Made by a program: the position numbers and the translations under genes. A DNA stretch of 64,000 nucleotides, from contig NZ_VFPG01000001.1 in the NCBI RefSeq assembly GCF_006716565.1, positions 3,720,001-3,784,000 of the forward strand, read 5' to 3'. Origin of the DNA: Nocardia bhagyanarayanae (GTDB lineage: Bacteria > Actinomycetota > Actinomycetes > Mycobacteriales > Mycobacteriaceae). Positions 27,665-34,772 of this stretch are shown piece by piece. The notes under the pieces were generated by a model. That model was given only the letters and a program-made list of their open reading frames with translations. It was not told the origin of the DNA and made no database searches. Within the stretch, counting starts at the first letter, position 1. Each line of letters begins with the position of its first letter.

Positions 27665-30232
27665 ATGGCAGGTAAGTCCCGCAGCACCACGACACCTCGT
27701 GCGCGGGCGGGATCGGCCCGGGGGAGGACCACCACGGCGCGGTCTCGTTCCACCACACCCCGGGGTGGTTCCGCACCGCGCGGGCGCGCCACACCGGCCC
27801 GCAGACCCGTTCGGCGCAAGTCCGACACCGCGCCGCTGGCCGTCTTCAGCCGCGGCGTCACCGGCGGCTGGAACATGCTCGCCCGCGGCCTCGGCGCCAC
27901 CACCCGCACACTCAGCAGGGCGGGCGAGATCGAACACGGACACCGGCGCGACGGCATCGCGCTCGCGCTGATCGCGCTGAGCGCCGTCATCGCGGCCGCG
28001 GTGTGGCTCTCGGCGGGCGGACCGATCGGGCACTTCGTCGAAGAGGCGATCCGAGCGGTGTCCGGTTCCGCCTCGGCCGCACTGCCGTTCGTCGCGACCG
28101 GCATCGCGATCGTCCTCATGCGCACCGAACCGCGTCCCGAGATCCGGCCGCGGCTCGTGCTCGGCGGATTGCTGGTCGGCCTGCCGCTGCTCGGCATCTG
28201 GCATCTCGCCGCGGGCGCGCCCACCGACGCGCACGGCCGTTCCCGCGCCGCGGGCTTCGCCGGCTACGTGATCGGCGGCCCGCTGGCCGGTGGGCTCACC
28301 GCGTGGCTGGCCGTGCCGATCCTGTTGCTCGCCATCGTCTTCGGCGTGCTGCTGCTCACCGGGACCACGGTTCGCGAGGTGCCACAGCGGCTGCGCGAAT
28401 ACTTCGGCACCGCGGCGGGCGGCGACGAGTACGGCGAGTTCGAGCCGCAACGCGACTACGACGCCGCCGACTACGACGCCGATGGTTTCCCCGTGCACCG
28501 CACCGCGTCTCGGCGCCGCGGCCGCACCCCGGCCGAGAACTATCCACCCGACGAATTCGCCGGATCCGACGCGGTCACCGAATCGCTGGGCGAGCCGCCG
28601 CTGCGCGATGCCAAGCCGATCGCCACCGAGCCGCCGCCGGAACCGCCAAAACCGAAGAAGCGCGCGGCGCCCAAGGTGCAGGACCAGACCCCGCCGCCAC
28701 CCAAGGAACCCGAGTTCGTCGCCGACCGGGTGATCGAGGGCGATTACACGCTGCCGCCGCTGACTCTGCTCACCGACGGCGACCCGCCCAAGAAGCGCAG
28801 CGCCGCCAACGAATCGATGATCGAGGCGATCACCGAGGTGCTGGTGCAGTTCAAGATCGACGCGGCGGTCACCGGATTCGTGCGCGGCCCGACGGTCACC
28901 CGCTACGAGGTGGAGCTCGGCCCCGGCGTGAAGGTGGAGAAGATCACCGCGCTGGCCCGCAACATCGCCTACGCCGTCGCCACCGAGAACGTTCGGCTGC
29001 TCGCGCCGATCCCCGGTAAGTCCGCCGTCGGCATCGAGGTGCCCAACTCCGACCGCGAGCTGGTGCGATTGGCCGACGTGCTGAAAGCGCCGTCCACTCG
29101 AAACGACCACCATCCGTTGGTGATCGGTCTCGGCAAGAACATCGAGGGCGAGTTCGTCTCCGCCAATTTGGCGAAGATGCCGCATCTGCTTGTCGCGGGT
29201 TCCACCGGATCGGGTAAGTCCAGCTTCGTCAACTCGATGCTGGTCTCGTTGCTGCAGCGGGCCACGCCCGACGAGGTACGGATGATCCTGATCGACCCCA
29301 AGATGGTCGAACTCACCCCGTACGAGGGCATTCCGCACCTGATCACGCCCATCATCACCCAGCCGAAGAAGGCCGCCGCCGCGCTGGCCTGGCTGGTGGA
29401 GGAGATGGAGCAGCGCTACCAGGACATGCAGGCCAACAAGGTGCGCCACATCGACGACTTCAACAAGAAGGTGAAGTCCGGGGCGATCACCGCGCCGCTG
29501 GGCAGCGAGCGGGTCTACCGGCCCTACCCCTACATTCTCGCCATCGTCGACGAGCTCGCCGACCTCATGATGACCGCGCCGCGCGACGTCGAGGACGCGA
29601 TCGTCCGCATCACCCAGAAGGCGCGCGCCGCGGGCATCCACCTGGTGCTGGCGACCCAGCGTCCGTCGGTGGACGTGGTCACCGGTCTGATCAAGACCAA
29701 CGTGCCCTCGCGCCTCGCGTTCGCGACCTCCTCGCTCACCGACTCCCGGGTCATCCTGGATCAGCCGGGCGCCGAGAAGCTGATCGGCATGGGCGACGGG
29801 CTGTTCCTGCCCATGGGCGCGAACAAACCCACCCGTCTACAGGGTGCGTTCATCAGCGACGAGGAAATCCACGCCGTCGTCGACTACACCAAGAACCAGG
29901 CCGAACCCGAGTACCAAGAGGGCGTCACCGCCGCGAAGGCCGGGGAGAAGAAGGACGTCGACCCCGACATCGGCGACGACCTCGACGTGCTGCTCCAGGC
30001 CATCGAACTGGTCGTCACCTCTCAGTTCGGCTCCACCTCCATGCTCCAGCGCAAGCTGCGCGTCGGTTTCGCCAAGGCGGGCCGCCTGATGGACCTCATG
30101 GAGACCCGCGGCGTCGTCGGTCCCAGCGAAGGGTCGAAGGCGCGCGATGTGCTCGTCAAGCCGGACGAGCTGGAGGGGTTGCTGTGGTCGATCCGTGGTG
30201 GTGGCGCGGAGTCGGAGGACGGCGAGGAGTAA
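27665..30232 (+). CDS. ftsK: DNA translocase FtsK/SpoIIIE
   Basis: 855 residues. FtsK pumps chromosome DNA through the closing septum and aligns termini for resolution. After a basic Arg/Thr/Ser-rich start (residues 1-60) come about four membrane segments (roughly 95-240), then an acidic, proline-rich linker. The motor begins near residue 360: alpha domain ITEVLVQFKIDAAVTGFVRG, Walker A GSTGSGKS near residue 513, Walker B LAIVDELADLMM, and the C-terminal gamma winged helix (QLFGSTS-type QFGSTSMLQRKLRVGFAKAG) that reads polar DNA motifs. TAGCCT (27653-27658) ends 6 nt before ATG 27665, so it is probably leaderless. Confidence 0.96.
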   Translation: MAGKSRSTTTPRARAGSARGRTTTARSRSTTPRGGSAPRGRATPARRPVRRKSDTAPLAVFSRGVTGGWNMLARGLGATTRTLSRAGEIEHGHRRDGIALALIALSAVIAAAVWLSAGGPIGHFVEEAIRAVSGSASAALPFVATGIAIVLMRTEPRPEIRPRLVLGGLLVGLPLLGIWHLAAGAPTDAHGRSRAAGFAGYVIGGPLAGGLTAWLAVPILLLAIVFGVLLLTGTTVREVPQRLREYFGTAAGGDEYGEFEPQRDYDAADYDADGFPVHRTASRRRGRTPAENYPPDEFAGSDAVTESLGEPPLRDAKPIATEPPPEPPKPKKRAAPKVQDQTPPPPKEPEFVADRVIEGDYTLPPLTLLTDGDPPKKRSAANESMIEAITEVLVQFKIDAAVTGFVRGPTVTRYEVELGPGVKVEKITALARNIAYAVATENVRLLAPIPGKSAVGIEVPNSDRELVRLADVLKAPSTRNDHHPLVIGLGKNIEGEFVSANLAKMPHLLVAGSTGSGKSSFVNSMLVSLLQRATPDEVRMILIDPKMVELTPYEGIPHLITPIITQPKKAAAALAWLVEEMEQRYQDMQANKVRHIDDFNKKVKSGAITAPLGSERVYRPYPYILAIVDELADLMMTAPRDVEDAIVRITQKARAAGIHLVLATQRPSVDVVTGLIKTNVPSRLAFATSSLTDSRVILDQPGAEKLIGMGDGLFLPMGANKPTRLQGAFISDEEIHAVVDYTKNQAEPEYQEGVTAAKAGEKKDVDPDIGDDLDVLLQAIELVVTSQFGSTSMLQRKLRVGFAKAGRLMDLMETRGVVGPSEGSKARDVLVKPDELEGLLWSIRGGGAESEDGEE

Positions 30233-30244
30233 GCGTCCGGCTGA

Positions 30245-30940
30245 TCACCACAGATGCGCGTGGTGGACGAGCGCGTCGGTGATCAGCGCCACGCCCAAGA
30301 GCCCGAAGATGATGCGCACGGAGAGCGGGCCGTACTCGGTCAGGACGCGGACGATCGCGCGATACACGCGCCGGGCTCGCGCGGTGCCGCGGACGGACAG
30401 GGCCAGGATCAGCAGCGGCGGCAGCAGCGCGACCGCGCAGTAGGCGATGATGATCATCGGCCAGAGCGGGGGCAGCGGGTCGTGCGCGGACAGCATGGCC
30501 AGGCCCGCGAGATACGGCACCGCCGTCGGCGCCTGAGCGAACCCGATGGCGACGCCCACCAGTGCGAGCACCCAGGGCCGGCGCCGGGCCTTCGTCGCCC
30601 ACGCGGGCGGGTCGCGGCGTGCGCCGGACGGCAGCACGGCGAGCACGAGCAGCACAGCGCCCACCGCCAGCTCACCCCAGTAGCGGATGGTCGGCGTCAG
30701 CTCGAAGCCGATCAGCGACGTGAGCCAGGTGATGCCGAGGACGGCGCAGATCCCGAACGTGGTGGTCATCGCGAACACGCCTGCGACGAAACTCAGCCCG
30801 CCCGGCAGCGGTGACCGTCGCGCGAGCTTGCTGTCGTAGACGATCGCCACCGTGACGCCGACGAGCAGCAGATCGAGCGAATCGAGGAAGGCGAAGCCGG
30901 TCAGCGCCAAGAGCAGAGTCACCATGACCACACCGAACAT
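30245..30940 (-). CDS. GAP-family (sulfolipid/glycolipid-addressing-like) membrane protein
   Basis: 231 residues with six hydrophobic segments, beginning VTLLLALTGFAFLDSLDLLL. The layout and the LSFVAGVFAMTTTFGICAVL and IGFAQAPTAVPYLAGLAML segments match the GAP (Sap) family, which in mycobacteria assists transport of cell-envelope glycolipids and relates to LysE-type exporters. The cargo is unknown here. ATG 30940 and ATG 30925 are both possible. It converges on ftsK with a 12-bp gap. Confidence 0.75.
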   Translation of the reverse strand: MFGVVMVTLLLALTGFAFLDSLDLLLVGVTVAIVYDSKLARRSPLPGGLSFVAGVFAMTTTFGICAVLGITWLTSLIGFELTPTIRYWGELAVGAVLLVLAVLPSGARRDPPAWATKARRRPWVLALVGVAIGFAQAPTAVPYLAGLAMLSAHDPLPPLWPMIIIAYCAVALLPPLLILALSVRGTARARRVYRAIVRVLTEYGPLSVRIIFGLLGVALITDALVHHAHLW

Positions 30941-31003
30941 ACGCGAGGATCGGATGCCCTTTATCGGCCTGCGCGGTGTGCGTCAGCTCTCGGATGGTGA
31001 GCC

Positions 31004-31828
31004 TCAGCTCTTGCGCGCCTGCAAGGTGTAGCTGAGCGGGACGCGTTCGGGATGCTCGATCAGCCGCCACTCGTCGTGCTCGTCGCGGGTCATCCGGCCC
31101 GGTAGCGCGTTCCACGGGACGCTGCGGTGTTCGGTGAGGCCGGTGAGCGTCAGTCCGTTGGCCAGCAGCGCGGAGACGACTTCGCCGAGGCCGTGGTTCC
31201 ACTCGTGGATGGTGGTCTGCCCGAGGCGGCCGTCGGTCTCGACGTAGGTGGAATCGTCGGAGAAGACCATCGGCTCGGGTGTTTCGAAATACGGGTAGCC
31301 GAGGGTCAACCCGTCCGTGACGGACTCGTCGATGGCCCCCAGCATCGGATGGCCTTCGCGCAGGAACAGGCGGCCGCCCGGTCGCAGCAACCCGGCTACG
31401 GTCTGCGCCCATCTTTCGATGCTCGGCAGCCAGCACAGCGCGCCGATACCGGTGAAAACCAGATCGAATCGCTCCGAGCCGAGCACCGAGACCGCTTCGT
31501 ACACATCGGCTTCGACGAAATCCACGTCGGACCCCGTTCGTTCCGCGAGCTCGCGGGCCTGCGCGAGGGACGCCGGACTGAAGTCGAGACCGGTCATCCG
31601 AGCGCCGAGCCGAGCCAGCGAGATCGTGTCCGTGCCGATATGGCACTGCAGGTGCACACCGCGCAGCCCGCGCACATCACCGAGCAGCGGCAGGTCGAAA
31701 CGAACTACCGGACTGAGAAAGTCGGGCTCCGCCGCAAACCGCGCCACCCGATAGTCCGGCGACGCGGCATGCAACGACGCCCGCTCGTCCCAGTTGGCCC
31801 TGTTCAGGATGCGATAGTCCTCGGTCAC
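31004..31828 (-). CDS. Class I SAM-dependent methyltransferase
   Basis: 274 residues. SAM-binding motif I is degenerate (GVHLQCHIGTDTISLARLGA), followed by GLDFSPASLAQARELAERTG, DVDFVEADVYEA and the post-motif RFDLVFTGIGALCWLPSIER; this is the UbiE/Methyltransf_11 pattern. Acceptor unknown. GTG 31828 (MTEDYRILNRANWDERAS) is chosen as the family start, with a -10-like CAGAGT 7 nt upstream; the longer frame to 31864 is less likely. The perfect palindrome CCGAATATTCGG at 31865-31876 sits 36 bp upstream. Confidence 0.85.
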   Translation of the reverse strand: MTEDYRILNRANWDERASLHAASPDYRVARFAAEPDFLSPVVRFDLPLLGDVRGLRGVHLQCHIGTDTISLARLGARMTGLDFSPASLAQARELAERTGSDVDFVEADVYEAVSVLGSERFDLVFTGIGALCWLPSIERWAQTVAGLLRPGGRLFLREGHPMLGAIDESVTDGLTLGYPYFETPEPMVFSDDSTYVETDGRLGQTTIHEWNHGLGEVVSALLANGLTLTGLTEHRSVPWNALPGRMTRDEHDEWRLIEHPERVPLSYTLQARKS

Positions 31829-31864
31829 CCCATCGACTCTGACACCCCGCACGGTGCACCGCAT

Positions 31865-31876
31865 CCGAATATTCGG
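31865..31876. promoter_or_regulatory. 12-bp perfect palindrome before the methyltransferase gene
   Basis: CCGAATATTCGG is fully self-complementary and AT-rich in its centre, located at about -37 relative to the GTG start. A repressor half-site pair is possible, but no regulator gene is adjacent. Confidence 0.35.
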
Positions 31877-31903
31877 GCTACTCGTAGCTGAGTTGACTTG
31901 GCT

Positions 31904-31932
31904 GTGACGGGGTCCGGGCGGGACCCCGTCAC
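31904..31932 (-). terminator. Terminator hairpin after the 135-aa gene
   Basis: GTGACGGGGTCC (31904-31915) and GGACCCCGTCAC (31921-31932) form a perfect 12-bp stem with a 5-nt loop. On the minus strand it lies 27 bp past the stop of the upstream gene and before the methyltransferase. Confidence 0.75.
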
Positions 31933-31958
31933 CGGCTGTAGCAACGCGACTGTTTCCC

Positions 31959-32366
31959 TTACGCGGCGTCCAGGGCCGCGGTGATCTTGCGGGTCATCGC
32001 GGCCACGGCGGGGCTCGGCTGGTTCTGGCCGGCGCGGGCCGCCGCTTCGATGGCGACGAGAACCGTGTCGCGGAAGTTGTTCGCCTCCACCGGATCCTGC
32101 TGTGCGAGCAGCCTTACGGCCGCGGTCAGTGCGGGCAGCACGTGGTCGGCGAGGGCGGCGACGGTCTTGCCCGGCAGTTCGATGTCCTTGGTCTTCGCGG
32201 CGAGCACGTGTCCGACCAGGCCGGTCGCGGACGTCAGGGCGATGGAGCCGTGCGCGATGCCCTTGTGGGGCGCGCCCGCGGCGGCCATCAGCGACACGGC
32301 ACCGTAGGCGGCGGTCCGGACGATCGACTTGTCCTGGTCGGTGAGGGTGACGGTGATGGTGGACAT
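31959..32366 (-). CDS. Uncharacterised 135-aa helical protein
   Basis: I do not recognise the family. The protein starts MSTITVTLTDQDKSIVRTAA from ATG 32366, with AAGGAG 8 bases upstream; the longer frame lacks a ribosome site. The rest is alanine/valine-rich and mostly helical (LPGKTVAALADHVLPALTAA, then AVAAMTRKITAALDAA), with no signal peptide, clear membrane helix, cysteine or catalytic motif. The gene stands alone between a terminator and a set of four phased CTGACAC boxes 86 bp upstream, so it is probably a dedicated target of a stress-type regulator. Confidence 0.7.
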   Translation of the reverse strand: MSTITVTLTDQDKSIVRTAAYGAVSLMAAAGAPHKGIAHGSIALTSATGLVGHVLAAKTKDIELPGKTVAALADHVLPALTAAVRLLAQQDPVEANNFRDTVLVAIEAAARAGQNQPSPAVAAMTRKITAALDAA

Positions 32367-32451
32367 GGTGTGTACTCCTTCGAATCGGTTGTGCCCGTTC
32401 CGGTGCCGGTTCGGGTCGTTTTGTTCGATGTACACACTTTCGCCGCCGCGA

Positions 32452-32492
32452 CTGACACCGCCCTGACAGACAGCTGACACGTCCGCTGACAC
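32452..32492. promoter_or_regulatory. Four helically phased CTGACAC boxes
   Basis: CTGACAC at 32452, CTGACAG at 32463, CTGACAC at 32474 and CTGACAC at 32486 are direct repeats with starts 11, 11 and 12 bp apart, one DNA turn each. A 7-bp box plus a 4-bp gap is the standard geometry of OmpR/PhoB-type regulators, such as mycobacterial PhoP sites. The array lies between the tRNA cluster and the 135-aa gene and faces the latter. Confidence 0.7.
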
Positions 32493-32520
32493 GACCAGCG
32501 GCCGACCTGCGTGGTACGGG

Positions 32521-32591
32521 CTGGAGTGCCAGGATTCGAACCTGAACCGACCGAACCAAAACCGGTCATGCTTCCCTTACACCACACTCCA
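32521..32591 (-). tRNA. tRNA-Gln (TTG anticodon)
   Basis: A 71-nt cloverleaf on the minus strand. The acceptor stem is TGGAGTG/CACTCCA, the anticodon stem ACCGG/TCGGT with loop TTTTGGT (anticodon TTG), and the T arm has AGGTTCGAATCCT. The discriminator is G and no CCA is encoded. The D arm is short (3-bp stem). Reads CAA, and CAG by wobble. Confidence 0.88.
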
Positions 32592-32597
32592 GTGGAG

Positions 32598-32670
32598 CTG
32601 GGGCGCCAGGATTCGAACCTGAACCAACGGAATCAGAATCCGCCGTGCTGCCGGGTTACACCACGCCCCA
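32598..32670 (-). tRNA. tRNA-Gln (CTG anticodon)
   Basis: A 73-nt cloverleaf, 6 bp upstream of the other Gln tRNA. Acceptor TGGGGCG/CGCCCCA with the U1-A72 start typical of tRNA-Gln; anticodon stem GCGGA/TCCGT with loop TTCTGAT (anticodon CTG); T arm AGGTTCGAATCCT identical to its neighbour. Discriminator G, no CCA encoded. Confidence 0.9.
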
Positions 32671-32674
32671 TCGG

Positions 32675-32816
32675 CGCGCTTGGGAGGACTCGAACCTCCG
32701 ACCTCCTGCTTCGTAGGCGTACCTCCGCCTTCGCTCCGGCCGTGCGCGGGCTGGAGACGGACGTTGTCCGGCTGCGCTATTCAGGCAGGCGCTCTATCCA
32801 GCTGAGCTACAAACGC
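32675..32816 (-). tRNA. tRNA-Arg (ACG) interrupted by a 68-nt insertion in the anticodon loop
   Basis: The two ends pair as one tRNA: acceptor GCGTTTG/CAAGCGC (one G-U), D arm GCTC...GAGC, T arm GGAGG-TTCGAGT-CCTCC, and anticodon stem CCTGC/GCAGG. With the insertion removed, the loop reads CTACGAA (anticodon ACG) in a normal 74-nt tRNA. On the minus strand, 68 nt separate T33 from A34. The junction is ambiguous by four bases because GCCT occurs at both ends. The insertion can form CGGAC-AAC-GTCCG and a second hairpin (CTCC...GGAG). It may be an intron, an integration scar or a dead gene. Confidence 0.75.
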
Positions 32817-32842
32817 TCTTCCGCGCTTACAGCGCGAACCAG

Positions 32843-32916
32843 TTCCCTCGGCGAGATTCGAACTCGCAACTCCCGGCTCCTAATGCCGGTGCCTCTACCA
32901 GTTGGGCTACGAGGGA
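32843..32916 (-). tRNA. Class-I-shaped tRNA with TAG anticodon (nominal Leu)
   Basis: A 74-nt cloverleaf: acceptor TCCCTCG/CGAGGGA, anticodon stem CCGGC/GCCGG with loop ATTAGGA (anticodon TAG, U33 and G37 present), five-base variable loop GAGTT, T arm GCGAG-TTCGAAT-CTCGC, discriminator A. The TAG anticodon and A73 fit leucine (codon CUA), yet bacterial tRNA-Leu is class II with a long variable arm, which is absent here. Charging identity is therefore uncertain. Confidence 0.7.
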
Positions 32917-32937
32917 GTGCCGTTGAGCTACCCCCGC
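32917..32937 (-). pseudogene. 5' fragment of a further tRNA
   Basis: On the minus strand GCGGGGGTAGCTCAACGGCA reads as a tRNA acceptor strand, U8-A9 and most of a D arm, then abuts the next tRNA directly. The remainder is missing, so this is a remnant. It shows that the array has lost material. Confidence 0.55.
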
Positions 32938-33417
32938 ATACGAAAAGGGGCCGTTCCCGGCGGATCGCCGCGGAATGACCCCTGGAAAGGTTCTCGGGTG
33001 CCGAGAACTCAGGGGCCGCCGCGGACGCGGATCCAGCGGACATCGAGTAGGCGGAGGGCGGCGTTCGGGCGCGCGGCGACGAGCGACCACTGTCGCTGTT
33101 GCCGGTTTCGCGCTGTCATCGCCTGTGCCTCTCGGGTTTCGGGAGCGGTGCTTCGCCGTCTTCGACGCTAACACCCGAATCCGCCAGGGGAAACCGGTTT
33201 TTCGAGACCGGTCGGAACCAGGAATTTCGATGGGCGCCGCAATGCGCGCGCAATCATCGTGATTGTGGTGTTCGAAGCGCCGGACGCACGTCTTATGCGC
33301 TCCGGAGGCCGCGGCGGGAGTGTGACAGGATGGTCAGCAACCGACCCGCTAGCCGACAAGAACGGACAAATCGGGCATGATGGCCGTCATGACTACCGCC
33401 TCCGATCGGGCCGCAGT
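32938..33417. other. 480-bp region between the tRNA array and terC
   Basis: No supported protein gene. It contains the minus-strand terminator above and a perfect small hairpin GTTCTCGG-GTG-CCGAGAAC (32990-33008). The remaining sequence has only arginine-rich shadow frames, and the longer frames running towards the array are translations of tRNA sequence. Promoters for the array and for terC must lie here but none is clear. Confidence 0.5.
32943..32983 (-). terminator. Rho-independent-type terminator facing the tRNA array
   Basis: On the minus strand AGGGG...CCCCT, TTCC...GGAA and CGGCG-ATC-CGCCG nest into one long hairpin followed by TTTT. It lies only 5 bp before the tRNA fragment in the direction of tRNA transcription. 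No gene is visible upstream of it on this strand. Confidence 0.65.
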
Positions 33418-34407
33418 ATGCAGGTGACCGCACTGGAATGGGGGATCACCATCGCGGTGATCCTCGGCTTGTTCGTCTTCGACTTCTTCGCGCACGTGCG
33501 CACGCCGCACGAACCGACCTTCCGGGAGTCGGCCGTCTGGTCGACGGTCTACATCACTCTCGCCCTGGCCTTCGGCGGCTTCGTCGCCTGGCGATGGGGT
33601 TCGACCTTCGGCGGGGAGTACTACGCCGGTTTCGTCACCGAGAAGGCGCTCTCGGTGGACAACCTGTTCGTCTTCCTGATCATCATGACCACCTTCGCCG
33701 TGCCCCGGATCTACCAGCAGAAGGTGCTGCTCATCGGCATCGTGCTCGCGCTGGTCATGCGCGGTGTGTTCATCGCCGTCGGCGCGGCCGCGATCAGCGC
33801 GTTCAGCTGGGTGTTCTACCTGTTCGGCCTGTTCCTGATCTACACCGCCGTCAAGCTGCTGCGCGAGAGCGGGCACGAGGTGGAGGCCGAGGAGAAGCGC
33901 GACAGCCGCATCGTCGCGCTGGCCAAGCGGGTGCTGCCGACCACCGACCAGTACGACGGCGACAAGCTCGTCACCCGGGTCGACGGCCGCAGGGTGGTCA
34001 CCCCGTTGCTGCTCGCGCTGCTCGCGATCGGCTTCGCCGACCTGCTGTTCGCGCTGGATTCCATCCCCGCGATCTACGGCCTCACCGAGGAGCCGTACCT
34101 GGTCTTCACCGCGAACGCGTTCGCGCTGATGGGTCTGCGCCAGCTGTACTTCCTGATCGGCGGCCTGCTGGACCGGTTGGTGTACCTGTCCTACGGCCTG
34201 GCCGCGATCCTCGCGTTCATCGGCATCAAGCTGGTGCTGCACGCGCTGCACGAGAACACGCTGCCGTTCGTCAACGGCGGTGAGCACGTCGCCGTGCCGG
34301 AGATCTCCACCCCGGTGTCGCTGGGTGTCATCATCGGCGTGCTGATCGTGGCAACCGTCGCCAGTCTCCTCAAGACCCGGGGCGCGGCGCGCCAAGACGC
34401 CAAGTAG
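33418..34407 (+). CDS. TerC-family integral membrane protein
   Basis: 329 residues with eight to nine membrane helices. TerC hallmarks are present: acidic residues inside helices in VTEKALSVDNLFVFLIIMTT near residue 80 and IGFADLLFALDSIPAIYGLT near residue 210. The long form resembles Alx-type TerC proteins, which export manganese or aid metal loading of secreted enzymes; tellurite resistance is only the historical name. ATG 33418 (MQVTALEWGITIAVILG) is the family start, without a strong ribosome site; GTG 33424 is an alternative. A bidirectional terminator follows. Confidence 0.9.
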   Translation: MQVTALEWGITIAVILGLFVFDFFAHVRTPHEPTFRESAVWSTVYITLALAFGGFVAWRWGSTFGGEYYAGFVTEKALSVDNLFVFLIIMTTFAVPRIYQQKVLLIGIVLALVMRGVFIAVGAAAISAFSWVFYLFGLFLIYTAVKLLRESGHEVEAEEKRDSRIVALAKRVLPTTDQYDGDKLVTRVDGRRVVTPLLLALLAIGFADLLFALDSIPAIYGLTEEPYLVFTANAFALMGLRQLYFLIGGLLDRLVYLSYGLAAILAFIGIKLVLHALHENTLPFVNGGEHVAVPEISTPVSLGVIIGVLIVATVASLLKTRGAARQDAK

Positions 34408-34414
34408 ACCGCGA

Positions 34415-34452
34415 AGAGCCCCGCACCCCTGTCGACACGGGTGCGGGGCTCT
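34415..34452. terminator. Bidirectional terminator after terC
   Basis: AGAGCCCCGCACCC (34415-34428) and GGGTGCGGGGCTCT (34439-34452) make a perfect 14-bp stem with a 10-nt loop between the convergent terC-type and YciI genes. Confidence 0.88.
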
Positions 34453-34461
34453 GTCGTGAGA

Positions 34462-34746
34462 TCAGTCGGCGAAAGCGCCCATGATGGGCGACCACTCCAC
34501 GGCGCGCACCGCGTCGATGAGCGACTCGCGCGCGAAGGGGTCCTGCGCGAGCAGATCCTTCAGCGCCGCCTCGTCCCCCGCGCGGAAGATCAGCAACGCC
34601 CCCGACCCGTCCGGGTACGGCCCGCTCGACAGCAGGGTGCCCGCCTCGACCAGCCCGGACAACCACGCGCGGTGCTCGGGCCGGTGGGTGTCGCGGCCGG
34701 GAACGGTGGCCTCGGAGTATGTGTAGTGAACGGCGAAGATCGGCAC
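34462..34746 (-). CDS. YciI-family protein
   Basis: 94 residues from GTG 34746. YciI/ferredoxin-like fold: FAVHYTYSEATVPGRDTHRP, EHRAWLSGLVEAGTLLSSGP with the usual histidine and the SGPYPDGSGALLIF strand, then LLAQDPFARESLI and EWSPI near the end. The conserved His/Asp pair may be an active site, but no reaction is settled for most members. It lies 26 bp downstream of argA on the same strand. Confidence 0.85.
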   Translation of the reverse strand: MPIFAVHYTYSEATVPGRDTHRPEHRAWLSGLVEAGTLLSSGPYPDGSGALLIFRAGDEAALKDLLAQDPFARESLIDAVRAVEWSPIMGAFAD

Positions 34747-34772
34747 GGCGTATCGCTTTCTCGGTCGGCGCT

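Noticed and set aside
32511..33043. Several open frames across the tRNA cluster (for example one containing GRQDSNLNQRNQNPPCCRVT)
   Set aside because: They are translations of tRNA sequence, a common artefact; no ribosome site.
33259..33417. Upstream extension of the terC reading frame by 53 codons
   Set aside because: The added residues are low-complexity and precede the first conserved membrane helix; the family starts at 33418.
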